Below are positions 41,186-50,026 of a stretch of 64,000 nt of DNA, one piece after another. The notes beneath the pieces are model-generated. The model did not search any database. It was not told the origin of the DNA and was given only the letters and a program-made list of their open reading frames with translations. Source of the stretch: Couchioplanes azureus (lineage in GTDB: Bacteria > Actinomycetota > Actinomycetes > Mycobacteriales > Micromonosporaceae); NCBI RefSeq assembly GCF_014648355.1, contig NZ_BMQY01000001.1:980392-1044391 (forward strand), given 5' to 3'. Each line of letters opens with the position of its first letter. The first letter of the stretch is position 1. Made by a program: the position numbers and the translations under genes.

Positions 41186-41539
41186 TCAGCGGCCCGGCCC
41201 CTTGGCGTGGAACTCGTCCACGATCTCCTGCGGGATCCGCCCCCGGTCGGAGATGTCCTTGCCGTTCTTCTTGGCCCACTCGCGGATGGCCTTGTTCTGC
41301 TCGCGGTCGGCGGTGGCGCCGCCGCGGCCCCGGGCCGCCCGACCGCCCACGACCACCCCGCCACGGGCGACCTTCGATCCGGCGGCGACGTACTGCGCGA
41401 AGACTTCCCGCAATTTCGCCGCGTTCTTGTCGGACAGGTCGATCTCATACTGAATGCCGTCGAGGGCGAACTTGACGGTCTCGTCGGCATCACCACCGTC
41501 GAGATCGTCGACCAGCTTGTGAATGATCTGCTTGGCCAC
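41186..41539 (-). CDS. lsr2: nucleoid-associated protein Lsr2
   Basis: H-NS-like xenogeneic silencer of 117 aa that bridges AT-rich DNA. The N-terminal dimerisation domain (MAKQIIHKLVDDLDGGDADE, FALDGIQYEIDLSDKNA) and the C-terminal DNA-binding domain with the AT-hook-like RGR (ISDRGRIPQEIVDEFHA) are intact. A Gly/Arg-rich linker (GGRAARGRGG) joins them. The GTG has GGAAGG upstream. A 1.27-kb gene-free, repeat-rich stretch lies upstream. Confidence 0.97.
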   Translation of the reverse strand: MAKQIIHKLVDDLDGGDADETVKFALDGIQYEIDLSDKNAAKLREVFAQYVAAGSKVARGGVVVGGRAARGRGGATADREQNKAIREWAKKNGKDISDRGRIPQEIVDEFHAKGPGR

Positions 41540-41801
41540 GCGCCGTTATCCTTCCGAACACAGGTTCTCAGACAAAGCCCTGTGGAGAACAATAACGCTA
41601 TGCCCGCGTGTTCCGTCAATGCGGGCCTCGATATCGACTTGAACGCGCACCGGCATCGAACGGAGTGTTTCGTGAATGCCCGGCTCAGCGAGCGGCCCGT
41701 TTCCCCATTCCGGCGGGGCCTGGGCCGCCGATTCCCGTGCGGGCCCCGGAAATCGCGCCGAGCGAGACCCGGGAGGGCCACCCGCCGAGACGCGGAGCGC
41801 G

Positions 41802-42075
41802 ATCCCGGACGGCCCACAGGCCGGGCCACAAGCCCAGCGCCACCGCGGACGGCCACACGCCCGGCCGCACACCGAACGCGATCCCGGACGTCACACGCCC
41901 GGACGCAAGCCCAGCGCCACCCCGGACGGCCACACGCCCGGCCCCACGCCCAGCGCCACCCGGACGACCACACGCCCGGCCCCACGCCCAGCGCCACCCC
42001 GGACGACCACACGCCCGGCCCACGCCCAGCGCCACCCAGGACGGCCACACGCCCGGCCCCACGCCGAACGCCGAG
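41802..42075. repeat. degenerate 38-39-bp tandem repeat, about 6-7 copies
   Basis: Units centre on CACACGCCCGGCCCCACGCC followed by CAGCGCCACCCCGGACGRCC with small indels. Adjacent copies match at most positions; the outer copies are more diverged. Confidence 0.75.
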
Positions 42076-42362
42076 CGCTGGGCCGCACGCCGACTGCGTG
42101 GCTGCACGCCGAGTGCCGGGCCGCACACCGAACGCCGGCCTTCCGGCCGGCTGCCGACCCCGGCTTTCCGCCCGGGTTTCGGCCCGGCGCCGTCGTTCCA
42201 GGCAGGCTGCTCCCGGCCATCCGCTCCCGTGCGCCCGCTTGCTCCCCGGCAAGCTGCCATGCGTGCAAGTCGGGGCCGCCGGCCGAGGTAAACGACCGAG
42301 ACCTAATCCGGCGAAGTCACCGACAGTCGCCGAGGATCCGTGAAACTAGGTGGCCTGACCCG

Positions 42363-42545
42363 GCGAAAGCAGCTCGCCCGGCCTGGCGAAAGCAGGTCGC
42401 CCGGCCTGGCGAAAGCAGCTCGCCCGGCCCGGCGAAAGCAGCTCGCCCGGCCCGGCGAAAGCAGCTGGCCCGGCCCGGCGAAAGCAGCTGGCCCGGCCCG
42501 GCGAAAGCAGCTCGCCCCCGCCCCCGCGAAAGCAGGTCGTCGGCG
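42363..42545. repeat. 23-bp tandem repeat, about 8 copies
   Basis: Units start at 42363, 42386, 42409, 42432, 42455, 42478, 42501 and 42526. Each opens with GCGAAAGCAG. Copies differ mainly at one or two positions (CTC/GTC/CTG), and copy 7 has a 2-nt insertion. The conserved GCGAAAGCAG contrasts with the GC-only remainder. Confidence 0.92.
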
Positions 42546-42809
42546 CGTGCCGATCCCGCGCCCGGGAAATCGGCAACTTCCCGTCCCACGGCCGCATGCG
42601 ACATGCCTCGGGTTGGTGCAATTGCAACGATGATCAACCGCTCCACCGGCCGAAAAGATAGAGATCCGTGAACAACGCGTCGCTGTGCGTTACAAACCCT
42701 GGCCGGAGGATCTGTTCTGACCGCAATTAATACGCCGGGCGGCCGCCCCGGCGAGAAGCCCGCGGCGCGCGATCGGGACGATCAGCGCGATCAGGGCCGG
42801 ACCATCCGA

Positions 42810-43571
42810 TCAACCGACATTGCGCTCATAGACCATGCGCAGGCCGATCAGCGTGATCATCGGTTCGAACGCGGTGATGGTCCGGCATTCGTCCTTGACG
42901 AGCCAGGCCAGCCCGCCGGTGGCGATCACCGACCGCACCGGGCCCAGCTCGGCCGTCATCAGCTCGACGATGCGGTCGACCTGCCCGGCGACGCCGTAAT
43001 AGAGGCCGGACTGCAGGCACTCGACCGTGTTCTTGCCGATGACCGACCGCGGCTTGGTGGGCTCCACCTTGCGCAACTGCGCGGCCCGCGCGGCGAGGGC
43101 GTCGAAGGAGATCTCGATCCCGGGCGCGAAGGCACCGCCGAGGAACTCCCCCTTGGCGCTGATCACGTCGAAGTTGGTGGTGGTACCGAAGTCGACGACG
43201 ATCGACGGACCGCCGTAGAGCGCGTGCGCGGCCAGCGTGTTGACCACCCGGTCGGCGCCGACCTCCTTGGGGTTGTCGATCGCGAGCTGCACGCCGGTCT
43301 TCACGCCGGGCTCGACGATCACGTTCGGCAGATCGCCGTAGTAGCGCGCCAGCATCGTGCGCAGCGACCGCAGCGCGGCGGGCACGGTCGAGCAGGCCGC
43401 CACTCCGCTGATCTCCACCGCGTCCCCGGCCAGCAGCCCGCGGAACATCAGACCGAGCTCGTCCGCGGTCGACCGGGCGTCGGTCTTGATCCGCCAGCTG
43501 TGCACCAGCTTGTCGCCGTCGAAGGTGGCGAGGACGGTGTTGGTGTTACCGATGTCGATGCAGAGAAGCAC
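42810..43571 (-). CDS. coaX: type III pantothenate kinase
   Basis: First step of CoA synthesis, phosphorylating pantothenate. The 253-aa protein has LLCIDIGNTNTVLATFDG (phosphate loop), GADRVVNTLAAHALYGGPSI, the DFGTTTNFDVI motif and GGAFAPGIEIS. GTG 43571 is the start nearest the conserved N-terminus. The open frame upstream is not coding. It lies near panD-panC, which make its substrate, and matches the coaX-panD-panC neighbourhood of mycobacteria with nadC-nadB inserted. Confidence 0.95.
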   Translation of the reverse strand: MLLCIDIGNTNTVLATFDGDKLVHSWRIKTDARSTADELGLMFRGLLAGDAVEISGVAACSTVPAALRSLRTMLARYYGDLPNVIVEPGVKTGVQLAIDNPKEVGADRVVNTLAAHALYGGPSIVVDFGTTTNFDVISAKGEFLGGAFAPGIEISFDALAARAAQLRKVEPTKPRSVIGKNTVECLQSGLYYGVAGQVDRIVELMTAELGPVRSVIATGGLAWLVKDECRTITAFEPMITLIGLRMVYERNVG

Positions 43572-43999
43572 GATCAGAACCTTAGGTGGGGGACGGGTCC
43601 GGGCGACGATCAAAACCTTAAACCGTTCCGGGTACGGCCGTTGGCGCCCACAACCGCAACACCACCCCCACCGGCACACGCAGCCCCCGCCGCGAGCCCA
43701 TCGCCCTCACTGCCGGGCTACATCCCCGTGCCACTCCTCCGGCAGCTCGCCGCGCCACGGCAAAACCCGTGAGGGTGGCAGAGCACCGAAGGCACAGCAG
43801 CCTCCTTCAGCCGCCGCACCGCGCCTCAGCGGCCCCGGCGCCGCCTCAGCCGCCCGGCCGCCTCAGCCGCCCGGCCGCCCGGCCGCCTCAGCCGCCCGGC
43901 CGCCTCACCGTCTCAGCAGCCCAGCCCGGTCGCCTCCAGCAGCCCGGTCGCCGCCCCCAGCAGCCGGCCGCCGCCTCAAGCCGTCCCGCCGAGCCGGCG
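43572..43999. other. 428-bp gene-free region with simple repeats
   Basis: No gene found. Three copies of a 17-bp unit CCTCAGCCGCCCGGCCG occur at 43844-43860, 43861-43877 and 43886-43902, surrounded by related CAGCCG/CAGCCC-rich sequence up to the nadC stop. The coaX promoter must lie at the left end. Confidence 0.6.
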
Positions 44000-44881
44000 T
44001 CAGTCGACTCGCAAATCCATGGCGATGTCGAGAATCGGGGAGGAATGCGTCAAACCACCCACCGAGAGATAATCCACCCCAGTCGCCGCGTAGGCGGTCG
44101 CCGTTTCGAGGGTCAGGTTGCCGGTGGCCTCCAGCTCGGCGCGGCCGCCGACCCGGTCGACGACCGAGCGGAGCAGCTCCGGGCTCATGTTGTCGCAGAG
44201 CAGGAAGTCCGCTCCGGCCTCGACCGCTTCCTCCGCCTCGGCGACGGTCGTCACCTCGACCTGCACGGCGACGTCCGGAAACTTCTCGCGGACCAGCCGG
44301 TATGCCGCCGCGATGCCGCCCGCCGCCAGCTTGTGGTTGTCCTTGATCATCGCGACGTCGTAGAGGCCCATGCGCTTGTTGGTGCCACCGGCGACGCGGA
44401 CCGCGTACTTCTCCAGGGCGCGCAGGCCCGGGGTGGTCTTGCGGGTGTCCAGCACGGTCGCCTTCGTGCCGGCGAGGACGTCGGCCCACTTGCGGGTGTG
44501 CGTGGCCACGCCGGACATGCGGCACAGCAGGTTGAGCGCCGTACGCTCCGCCGTCAGCAGCGCGCGGGTCGGTCCGGTGACCACCGCGAGCACGTCGCCG
44601 CGGGTGACCCGGGCGCCCTCCGGCACCCGCTGGTCGAAGCGGGCGGTGCCGCCCGAGGTCACCGCGAAGACCTCGGCGGCGACCGGCAGCCCGGCCACGA
44701 CCCCGTCCGCGCGGGCCACCAGCTCGGCGGTGCCGGTCTGCTCGGCGCCGATGGTGGCCTCGCTGGTCACGTCCCGCGGCGGATCGCCGAGGTCCTCCGC
44801 GAGCGCCGTGTAGACGACGCGTTCCACCTCGGCGAGGTTCAGGCCCTCGACCATTGCCGCCTGCGGGATCTCGTCGGTCAT
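44000..44881 (-). CDS. nadC: nicotinate-nucleotide pyrophosphorylase (quinolinate PRT)
   Basis: Converts quinolinate and PRPP to nicotinate mononucleotide in de novo NAD synthesis. The 293-aa protein has TALNLLCRMSGVATHTR, VLDTRKTTPGLRALEKYAV (active-site Arg/Lys), MIKDNHKLAAGG, VEVTTVAEAEEAVEAGAD and the C-terminal SVGGLTHSSPILDIAMDL. The ATG overlaps the nadB stop (ATGA), so the two are coupled. Confidence 0.96.
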   Translation of the reverse strand: MTDEIPQAAMVEGLNLAEVERVVYTALAEDLGDPPRDVTSEATIGAEQTGTAELVARADGVVAGLPVAAEVFAVTSGGTARFDQRVPEGARVTRGDVLAVVTGPTRALLTAERTALNLLCRMSGVATHTRKWADVLAGTKATVLDTRKTTPGLRALEKYAVRVAGGTNKRMGLYDVAMIKDNHKLAAGGIAAAYRLVREKFPDVAVQVEVTTVAEAEEAVEAGADFLLCDNMSPELLRSVVDRVGGRAELEATGNLTLETATAYAATGVDYLSVGGLTHSSPILDIAMDLRVD

Positions 44882-46524
44882 GCCATCTCCTCGAAGGTCT
44901 GTGCCAGCATGCCGTGCCGGTCCACCGAGTCCAGCAGGTGCCCGCGCCATTCGTCGGCCGCGTTCGGGTGGTCCTCGCGCCAGTGGCAGCCGCGGGTCTC
45001 CCGGCGGGCGTGCGCCGAGGCGACCAGGGCGGCGGCCACGGTGAGCAGGTTGGTCGCCTCCCACGCGGCGTTGCGGGGCTCGCCGCGCTGCTCACCGAGG
45101 CGGCCGAGCTCGCCCGCCGTGCTCTCCAGGGACTCGGCCGAGCGCAGCACGCCCGCACCGAGGGTCATCGCGCGCTGGAGCTTGGCGCGGATCTCCGGAT
45201 GCGCCACCCAGCCCGGCTCGCCGGCCCGCGGGGCCGGGTCGGCCTGCGGCGGCAGGTGGCGGGCGATGTCGTCGGCGATGCGGCGGGAGAAGACCAGCCC
45301 CTCCAGCAGGGAGTTGCTGGCCAGCCGGTTGGCGCCGTGCACGCCGGTGCAGGCGACCTCGCCGCAGGCGTACAGGCCGGGGATGGAGGTACGGCCGTGG
45401 AGGTCGGTGCGGACGCCGCCGGAGGCGTAGTGGGCCGCGGGTGCCACCGGGATGAGCTCGGTGGCCGGATCGACGCCGGCCGCGCGGGTCGACGCCACGA
45501 TGGTCGGGAAGCGCCGCTCGAGGAAGTCCTTGCCGAGGTGGCGGGCGTCCAGATAGACGTGGTCCTCGCCGGCGGCCCGCAGCACGCGGTGGATGCCCTT
45601 GGCGACGACGTCGCGGGGCGCGAGCTCCGCCAGCTCGTGCTGGCCGACCATGAACCGCTTGCCGGCCTCGTCGACCAGGTGGGCGCCCTCGCCCCGGAGC
45701 GCCTCGGAGATCAGCGGCCGCTGCACCGAGGTCACGCTCGCGGTGACGAAGGAAGTCGGGTGGAACTGGACGAACTCCACGTCGGTGACGGTGGCGCCGG
45801 CGCGCAGCGCGAGCGCGACGCCGTCGCCGGTGGAGACGGCCGGGTTGGTGGTGGACGCGAAGATCTGGCCCATGCCGCCGGTGGCCAGCACGACCGCCCG
45901 CGCCAGGATCGCGCCGACGCCGTCCTCGCTGCCTTCGCCGAGGACGTGCAGGGTGAGGCCGCAGGCCCGGCCGTCGGCGGAGCGCAGCAGGTCGAGCACG
46001 AGGGCGTGCTCGACCAGGCGGATCCACGGGTCCCGGCGCACCGCCGCGTGCAGGGCACGCTGGACCTCGGCCCCGGTCGCGTCGCCGCCGGCGTGCACGA
46101 TGCGGTCGGCGCGGTGGCCGCCCTCGCGGGTCAGCATGAGCGAGCCGTCGGCGTTGCGGTCGAACTCCGCGCCGAGCCGCATCAGCTCCTTGATCCGGGT
46201 CGGCCCCTCCTCGACCAGCACGCGCACGGCCGCCGGGTCGCAGAGGCCGACGCCGGCGATCTCGGTGTCGAAGGCGTGCGCCTCGGGGGTGTCGAGCGGG
46301 TCCAGCACGGCGGCGATGCCGCCCTGCGCCCAGCGGGTGGAGCCGTCGTCGATGTTGACCTTGGTGACGACCGTGACGTGCAGGCCCTGCTCCCGCAGGT
46401 GCAGCGCGGCGGTCAGGCCCGCGATCCCCGAGCCGACCACCAGCACGTCGGTGGACTCGCTCCAGCCCGGTTCGGGGGCGGCCAGGCGGCGGGGTAGCGC
46501 CGGCAGGCCGGCGAGATGCGACAT
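44878..46524 (-). CDS. nadB: L-aspartate oxidase
   Basis: FAD enzyme oxidising L-aspartate to iminoaspartate, the first step to NAD. The 548-aa protein has the dinucleotide fold VLVVGSGIAGLTAALHLRE, STRWAQGGIAA, REGGHRADRIVHAGGDATG with the catalytic Arg region, HPTSF, and the C-terminal CGEVACTGVHGANRLASNSLL typical of NadB rather than SdhA. ATG 46524 directly precedes the core. nadA (quinolinate synthase) is not adjacent, as it often is in actinobacteria. Confidence 0.95.
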   Translation of the reverse strand: MSHLAGLPALPRRLAAPEPGWSESTDVLVVGSGIAGLTAALHLREQGLHVTVVTKVNIDDGSTRWAQGGIAAVLDPLDTPEAHAFDTEIAGVGLCDPAAVRVLVEEGPTRIKELMRLGAEFDRNADGSLMLTREGGHRADRIVHAGGDATGAEVQRALHAAVRRDPWIRLVEHALVLDLLRSADGRACGLTLHVLGEGSEDGVGAILARAVVLATGGMGQIFASTTNPAVSTGDGVALALRAGATVTDVEFVQFHPTSFVTASVTSVQRPLISEALRGEGAHLVDEAGKRFMVGQHELAELAPRDVVAKGIHRVLRAAGEDHVYLDARHLGKDFLERRFPTIVASTRAAGVDPATELIPVAPAAHYASGGVRTDLHGRTSIPGLYACGEVACTGVHGANRLASNSLLEGLVFSRRIADDIARHLPPQADPAPRAGEPGWVAHPEIRAKLQRAMTLGAGVLRSAESLESTAGELGRLGEQRGEPRNAAWEATNLLTVAAALVASAHARRETRGCHWREDHPNAADEWRGHLLDSVDRHGMLAQTFEEMA

Positions 46525-46586
46525 GTGATCAGTCAACCCCGCCCGTACGACGAAATCACGGCCGGGGCGCCAAGAAGTGCTCAGCG

Positions 46587-47645
46587 TTACTGGTACTGGA
46601 CCGGAAGCGCCTTCTGGCCCTTGCCCTTGACCGAAGACTTCAGTTTGTTCGTGTCCACCCACAGGTAGCACCGCACACCCCGGTCGCCGAGCTCCCACAC
46701 GTCGTCTCCGCCCGGCAGCGACACCACGCCGGCCCGGTACTGCAGGTCGGCGTCGTCGGGTACCCCGACGTACGAGGCGATCAGGCCACGGCACCCGTCG
46801 TGGTACTCGTCCCACTGCTTGGCGGTCTTCGGGTACGGACGGTCGCCGGCGTCCCAGACCCCGACGAACTCGGCGTTGTGTGGGGCGTGGCAGGGCGCGG
46901 CGGGCATCGTGCCGATCTCACCGTCCTTGCCGAGCTTCACGGTGTAGCAGGTGAGCAGCAGGGGCGACGCGACTTCCGCCAGCGCCCCCCGCAGGCTCCC
47001 GACCCGCTGGACGAGCCCGCCGTCGTCCTCGACCGAGCTGCTGACCACGACCTCGCAGCGGAACCAGCGGGCGCCCCCGGCCCAGGCGGCCCGGGTCGGC
47101 TGGGTCACCCCGATCCACAGCCGGGCGGTGCGCCACGGCCCGCCGACGTACTCGGTGGTCTTCTTGTCGCAGGTCGCGTACGCCGCGCGCGCCGCCGCGG
47201 ACGCGTTCGCCGGAGGTTCGGGCGCCTCCGCGGCCGGGCTCGGATACGTGTCGACGTGCACCGTCTCGGTGCGGTGCTTGATCTGGCAGTCGACCTCTTC
47301 GTACGAGGCCCGCGGGCCGGAGGTGGAGAAGTTCGCGAGGTGGCAGGTTCCGGCCGTCGGGGTGAAACCGGTCGGCACGCCGAGCGCGGCCCACTGGTTG
47401 GTGAGGTTGCCGTCGACCCCGGCGGGGTTGGCGCACCCGGCGAGGGACGCGGCCACCAGCAGGCTCAGCGCCCCGGCGACGCCCCACCGGCGCGTCCGCC
47501 CGGGGTGCAGCCCGGCGAGCCACCCGAAGGCGTTCCGCCCGGAGTGCCGCCCGGCGAGCCACCCGAAGGCGTTCCGCCCGGAGTGCCGCCCGGCGAGCCA
47601 CCGGGAGATGTTCCGCCCGGAGTGCCGCCGGGAGAAGTGACGCAT
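46587..47645 (-). CDS. septum-formation-family lipoprotein with N-terminal 13-aa repeats
   Basis: A 352-aa protein. The extracytoplasmic part has Cys-rich stretches of the septum-formation (Septum_form) type (TAGTCHLANFSTSGPRASYE, TCYTVKLGKDGEIG, APCHAPHNAEFVGVWDAG). A lipoprotein signal with lipobox SLAGC ends near residue 71. The ~50 residues before it are three copies of a 13-aa Arg/His/Trp-rich unit (FGWLAGRHSGRNA). I found no in-frame start after the repeats, and ATG 47645 has GGGGGG upstream, so the odd head seems translated. Precise role unknown. Confidence 0.82.
   Translation of the reverse strand: MRHFSRRHSGRNISRWLAGRHSGRNAFGWLAGRHSGRNAFGWLAGLHPGRTRRWGVAGALSLLVAASLAGCANPAGVDGNLTNQWAALGVPTGFTPTAGTCHLANFSTSGPRASYEEVDCQIKHRTETVHVDTYPSPAAEAPEPPANASAAARAAYATCDKKTTEYVGGPWRTARLWIGVTQPTRAAWAGGARWFRCEVVVSSSVEDDGGLVQRVGSLRGALAEVASPLLLTCYTVKLGKDGEIGTMPAAPCHAPHNAEFVGVWDAGDRPYPKTAKQWDEYHDGCRGLIASYVGVPDDADLQYRAGVVSLPGGDDVWELGDRGVRCYLWVDTNKLKSSVKGKGQKALPVQYQ
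47511..47627. repeat. 39-bp in-frame tandem repeat, three copies
   Basis: Units at 47511-47549, 47550-47588 and 47589-47627. The first two are identical; the third differs at five or so positions. Each encodes 13 residues of the N-terminal head of the septum-formation-like protein. Confidence 0.92.
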
Positions 47646-47733
47646 GAACCGAGCCCCCCGAGCGCCGCACGATGTCCGATTTGCCGATGATATGGCAATC
47701 GACCCGGGCGTCAGGCGCCGTTCGGGAGACCGG

Positions 47734-47756
47734 CCGGTCCCCGCGAGGAGGACCGG
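47734..47756 (-). terminator. possible hairpin after panD
   Basis: CCGGTCC (47734-47740) pairs with GGACCGG (47750-47756) across a 9-nt loop, just downstream of the panD stop. Confidence 0.4.
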
Positions 47757-47763
47757 ACCGCCC

Positions 47764-48192
47764 TCAGCGGGCGGACAGCGTCAGATCGCCCCGTACCAGA
47801 TCGTCGGCCATGCCCTCGACGGCGGCCGCCGGGTCCGCGCCCAGCTCGATGATCTTGTTGTCGGCGTCCACGTGCACGATCCGCGGCTGGTACGAGCGCG
47901 CCTCCGCCGAGTCCATCTGCCCGTAGGAGATGAGGATGACCAGGTCGCCCGGGTGCACCAGGTGGGCCGCCGCGCCGTTGATGCCGATCACGCCGCTGCC
48001 GCGCTCGCCCGGGATCACGTACGTCTCCAGGCGCGCGCCGTTGGTCACGTCCACGATCGCGACCTGCTCGCCCGGCAGCAGGTCCGCCGCCTCCAGCAGG
48101 TCGAGGTCCACGGTCACCGACCCCACGTAGTGCAGGTCGGCCTGCGTCACGGTGGCCCGGTGGATCTTGGACTTGAGCATGGTGCGGAGCAT
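47764..48192 (-). CDS. panD: aspartate 1-decarboxylase
   Basis: Makes beta-alanine for pantothenate. The 142-aa pro-enzyme carries the self-cleavage site HYVGSVTVD, where Gly24-Ser25 cleavage creates the pyruvoyl cofactor, [20 protein letters not shown] at the N-terminus, and [16 protein letters not shown]. The ATG overlaps the panC stop by one base (TGATG). Confidence 0.97.
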   Translation of the reverse strand: MLRTMLKSKIHRATVTQADLHYVGSVTVDLDLLEAADLLPGEQVAIVDVTNGARLETYVIPGERGSGVIGINGAAAHLVHPGDLVILISYGQMDSAEARSYQPRIVHVDADNKIIELGADPAAAVEGMADDLVRGDLTLSAR

Positions 48193-49025
48193 CAGGCGGC
48201 CTCTCCCAGGAGCAGCGGAACGTTGTCGATCAGGCGGGTGGTGCCGACCTTCGCCGCCACCAGCAGGCGGGCGGGGCCGGTCGTGGGCGCGGGCCCGAGC
48301 AGCGGGTCGGTCAGCGCAAGATAGTCGACCTGGACGCCGGGCTCGTCGTCGAGGATCTTCCTCGCCGCCTCGAGGATGCGCCTGCCGTCGTCCTGCAGCG
48401 CCCCCTCGCGCAGCGCGTGCGAGAGGGCGAGAGCGGCCTCGCGCTGCTCGGCCGAGAGGTACCGGTTACGGCTCGACATGGCCAGGCCGTCGGGCTCGCG
48501 TACGGTGGGCACGCCCACGATCTCGGCGCCGATCTCCAGGTCGGTGACCATGCGCTTGATCAGCGCGAGCTGCTGGTAGTCCTTCTCGCCGAAGAACGCG
48601 ACGTCGGCGCGGGTGAGCTGGAGCAGCTTGGCGACGACGGTCAGCATGCCGGAGAAGTGGCCGGGCCGGCTGGCACCCTCGAGGATCGTGCCGAGGGCGC
48701 CCGCATCGAGGGTCACCGACGGCGTGCCGCCCGGGTACATCTCCTCGCGGTCCGGGGCGAACACCAGGTCCGCGCGCTCCGCCGTGCACGCCTCGACGTC
48801 GGCGGCAAGCGTGCGCGGGTACTTGTCGAAGTCCTCGTTCGGGCCGAACTGCAGCGGGTTCACGAAGACCGTGACGATCACGTAGTCGGCCCGCTCGCGG
48901 GCCTGCCGCATGAGCTGCCGGTGCCCCTCGTGCAGGGCGCCCATGGTCATCACCACGGCGACCCGGCCCGGTGCGGCGGCGCGGGCGGCGGCGAGCCCGG
49001 CCCGGGTATGGACGAGAACGGTCAT
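48192..49025 (-). CDS. panC: pantothenate synthetase
   Basis: Joins pantoate and beta-alanine using ATP. The 277-aa protein has [19 protein letters not shown] (HIGH-like), [45 protein letters not shown] and MSSRNRYLS (KMSKS-like). Its ATG overlaps the stop of the DUF2520 gene (ATGA). DUF2520-panC-panD therefore form a tightly coupled unit. Confidence 0.97.
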   Translation of the reverse strand: MTVLVHTRAGLAAARAAAPGRVAVVMTMGALHEGHRQLMRQARERADYVIVTVFVNPLQFGPNEDFDKYPRTLAADVEACTAERADLVFAPDREEMYPGGTPSVTLDAGALGTILEGASRPGHFSGMLTVVAKLLQLTRADVAFFGEKDYQQLALIKRMVTDLEIGAEIVGVPTVREPDGLAMSSRNRYLSAEQREAALALSHALREGALQDDGRRILEAARKILDDEPGVQVDYLALTDPLLGPAPTTGPARLLVAAKVGTTRLIDNVPLLLGEAA

Positions 49026-49915
49026 GACGGGCTCCCAACGGTCGCGTGGGCGGAGGCCAGGACATCCAACAGCAGGGCCGCGTCCTGCGGGCGCAGGCGT
49101 CCGGCGGCGACGGCCCGGTCGGCGGTGCGCCGGGCCAGGGCGAGATAGGCGGGCGCCGACTCCGGCGCCAGCCGGTCGAGATGCTTGCGTACGGTGCCCG
49201 CGTCGCCCCGCGACACCGGCCCGGTGAGCGCGGCGTCGCCGAGCTCGAGGGCGTTGCCGAGGGCCGCGTGCAGCAGCGGCGACAGCACGGTCGCCGGGTG
49301 CCGCACCCCGGCGGCGCGCAGCACGTCGGCCGCCTCGTTGACGAGCGTGACCAGGTGGTTGGCACCGTGCGCCAGCGCTGCGTGGTACAGCGGCCGGGCG
49401 TCCTCGGCGATCCACTCCGGGACGCCGCCCAGGTCGGTGACCAGGCGTGCGGCGAAGGCACGGTCGCGGGCGGTCACGCCCCACGCGATGCCGGGCAGGC
49501 GGTCGAGGTCGCCGTCCGCGCCGGTGAAGGTCATCGCCGGATGCAGCGCGATGCCGTCGACGTCGCCGAGGATCGCGAGGCCGTGGGCACCGGAGGTGTG
49601 CGCGACGACCGTACGGTCATCGAGCGCCCCGGTCGCGGCCAGCCCGGCCACGACGCCGCCGAGCGCGTCGTCGGGCACGGCGAGGAGCAGCAGGTCGGTG
49701 GCGGCGCGGGCGACCTCGTCGGCGGGCAGGATCTCGGCCCGCGGCAGCAGGCGGCGGGCTCGTTCCCGGGAGGCGGCGGAGACGGCCGCGGCGGCGACCA
49801 CGTCGTGCCCGGCCGCGGCGAGGGCGGCGCCGAGGACGGCACCCACCCGGCCCGCGCCGACGACGCCGACGACCAGCGGGTACGCGCGCGAGGCGACACG
49901 CGGCACTGCGCTCAT
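49022..49915 (-). CDS. DUF2520 Rossmann-fold protein (putative pantoate-pathway reductase)
   Basis: A 297-aa NAD(P)-type protein. [20 protein letters not shown] is the Rossmann loop. [28 protein letters not shown] and [18 protein letters not shown] resemble the Rossmann-like plus DUF2520 family found next to panC in actinobacteria (Rv3603c). The C-terminal domain is helical, as in ketopantoate-reductase-like proteins. It may supply ketopantoate reductase activity, but this is inferred from context. ATG 49915 is followed by panC with an ATGA overlap. Confidence 0.87.
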   Translation of the reverse strand: MSAVPRVASRAYPLVVGVVGAGRVGAVLGAALAAAGHDVVAAAAVSAASRERARRLLPRAEILPADEVARAATDLLLLAVPDDALGGVVAGLAATGALDDRTVVAHTSGAHGLAILGDVDGIALHPAMTFTGADGDLDRLPGIAWGVTARDRAFAARLVTDLGGVPEWIAEDARPLYHAALAHGANHLVTLVNEAADVLRAAGVRHPATVLSPLLHAALGNALELGDAALTGPVSRGDAGTVRKHLDRLAPESAPAYLALARRTADRAVAAGRLRPQDAALLLDVLASAHATVGSPS

Positions 49916-50013
49916 ATGCAGATCCAGTCCTCGACAAGGGGTACCGGTCGAGGGAAAGTATGCGCCCCCGTAACACACCCGTGACAAGGGCGTGTGAACA
50001 ACTGCACCGCCCG

Positions 50014-50019
50014 TAGATT
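50014..50019 (+). promoter_or_regulatory. candidate -10 (TAGATT) for a leaderless methyltransferase-nuoD transcript
   Basis: TAGATT ends 7 nt before GTG 50027 with no ribosome site between. Confidence 0.4.
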
Positions 50020-50026
50020 GCTTCCT

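Larger units (their letters stand above)
41540..42809. other. 1.27-kb gene-free region between coaX and lsr2
   Basis: I find no supportable gene. From the lsr2 side it holds the lsr2 promoter region with AT-richer sequence (41570-41600), a degenerate 38-39-bp repeat block, a 23-bp array, then an AT-richer stretch (42605-42735) with the palindrome TGCAATTGCA at 42617-42626. Long open frames here, on both strands, are repeat artefacts. lysS often sits between lsr2 and coaX in other actinobacteria; I see no trace of it. Confidence 0.6.

Noticed and set aside
41074-42252. Long minus-strand frame through the repeats upstream of lsr2, plus matching plus-strand frames
   Set aside because: The translation is low-complexity Gly/Val/Arg/Trp that follows the tandem repeat. 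It has no conserved motif or ribosome site and runs through the real lsr2 gene in another frame.
42363-42545. Possible CRISPR array
   Set aside because: The period is 23 bp with no unique spacers, and no cas genes are in the window. It is a simple tandem repeat.
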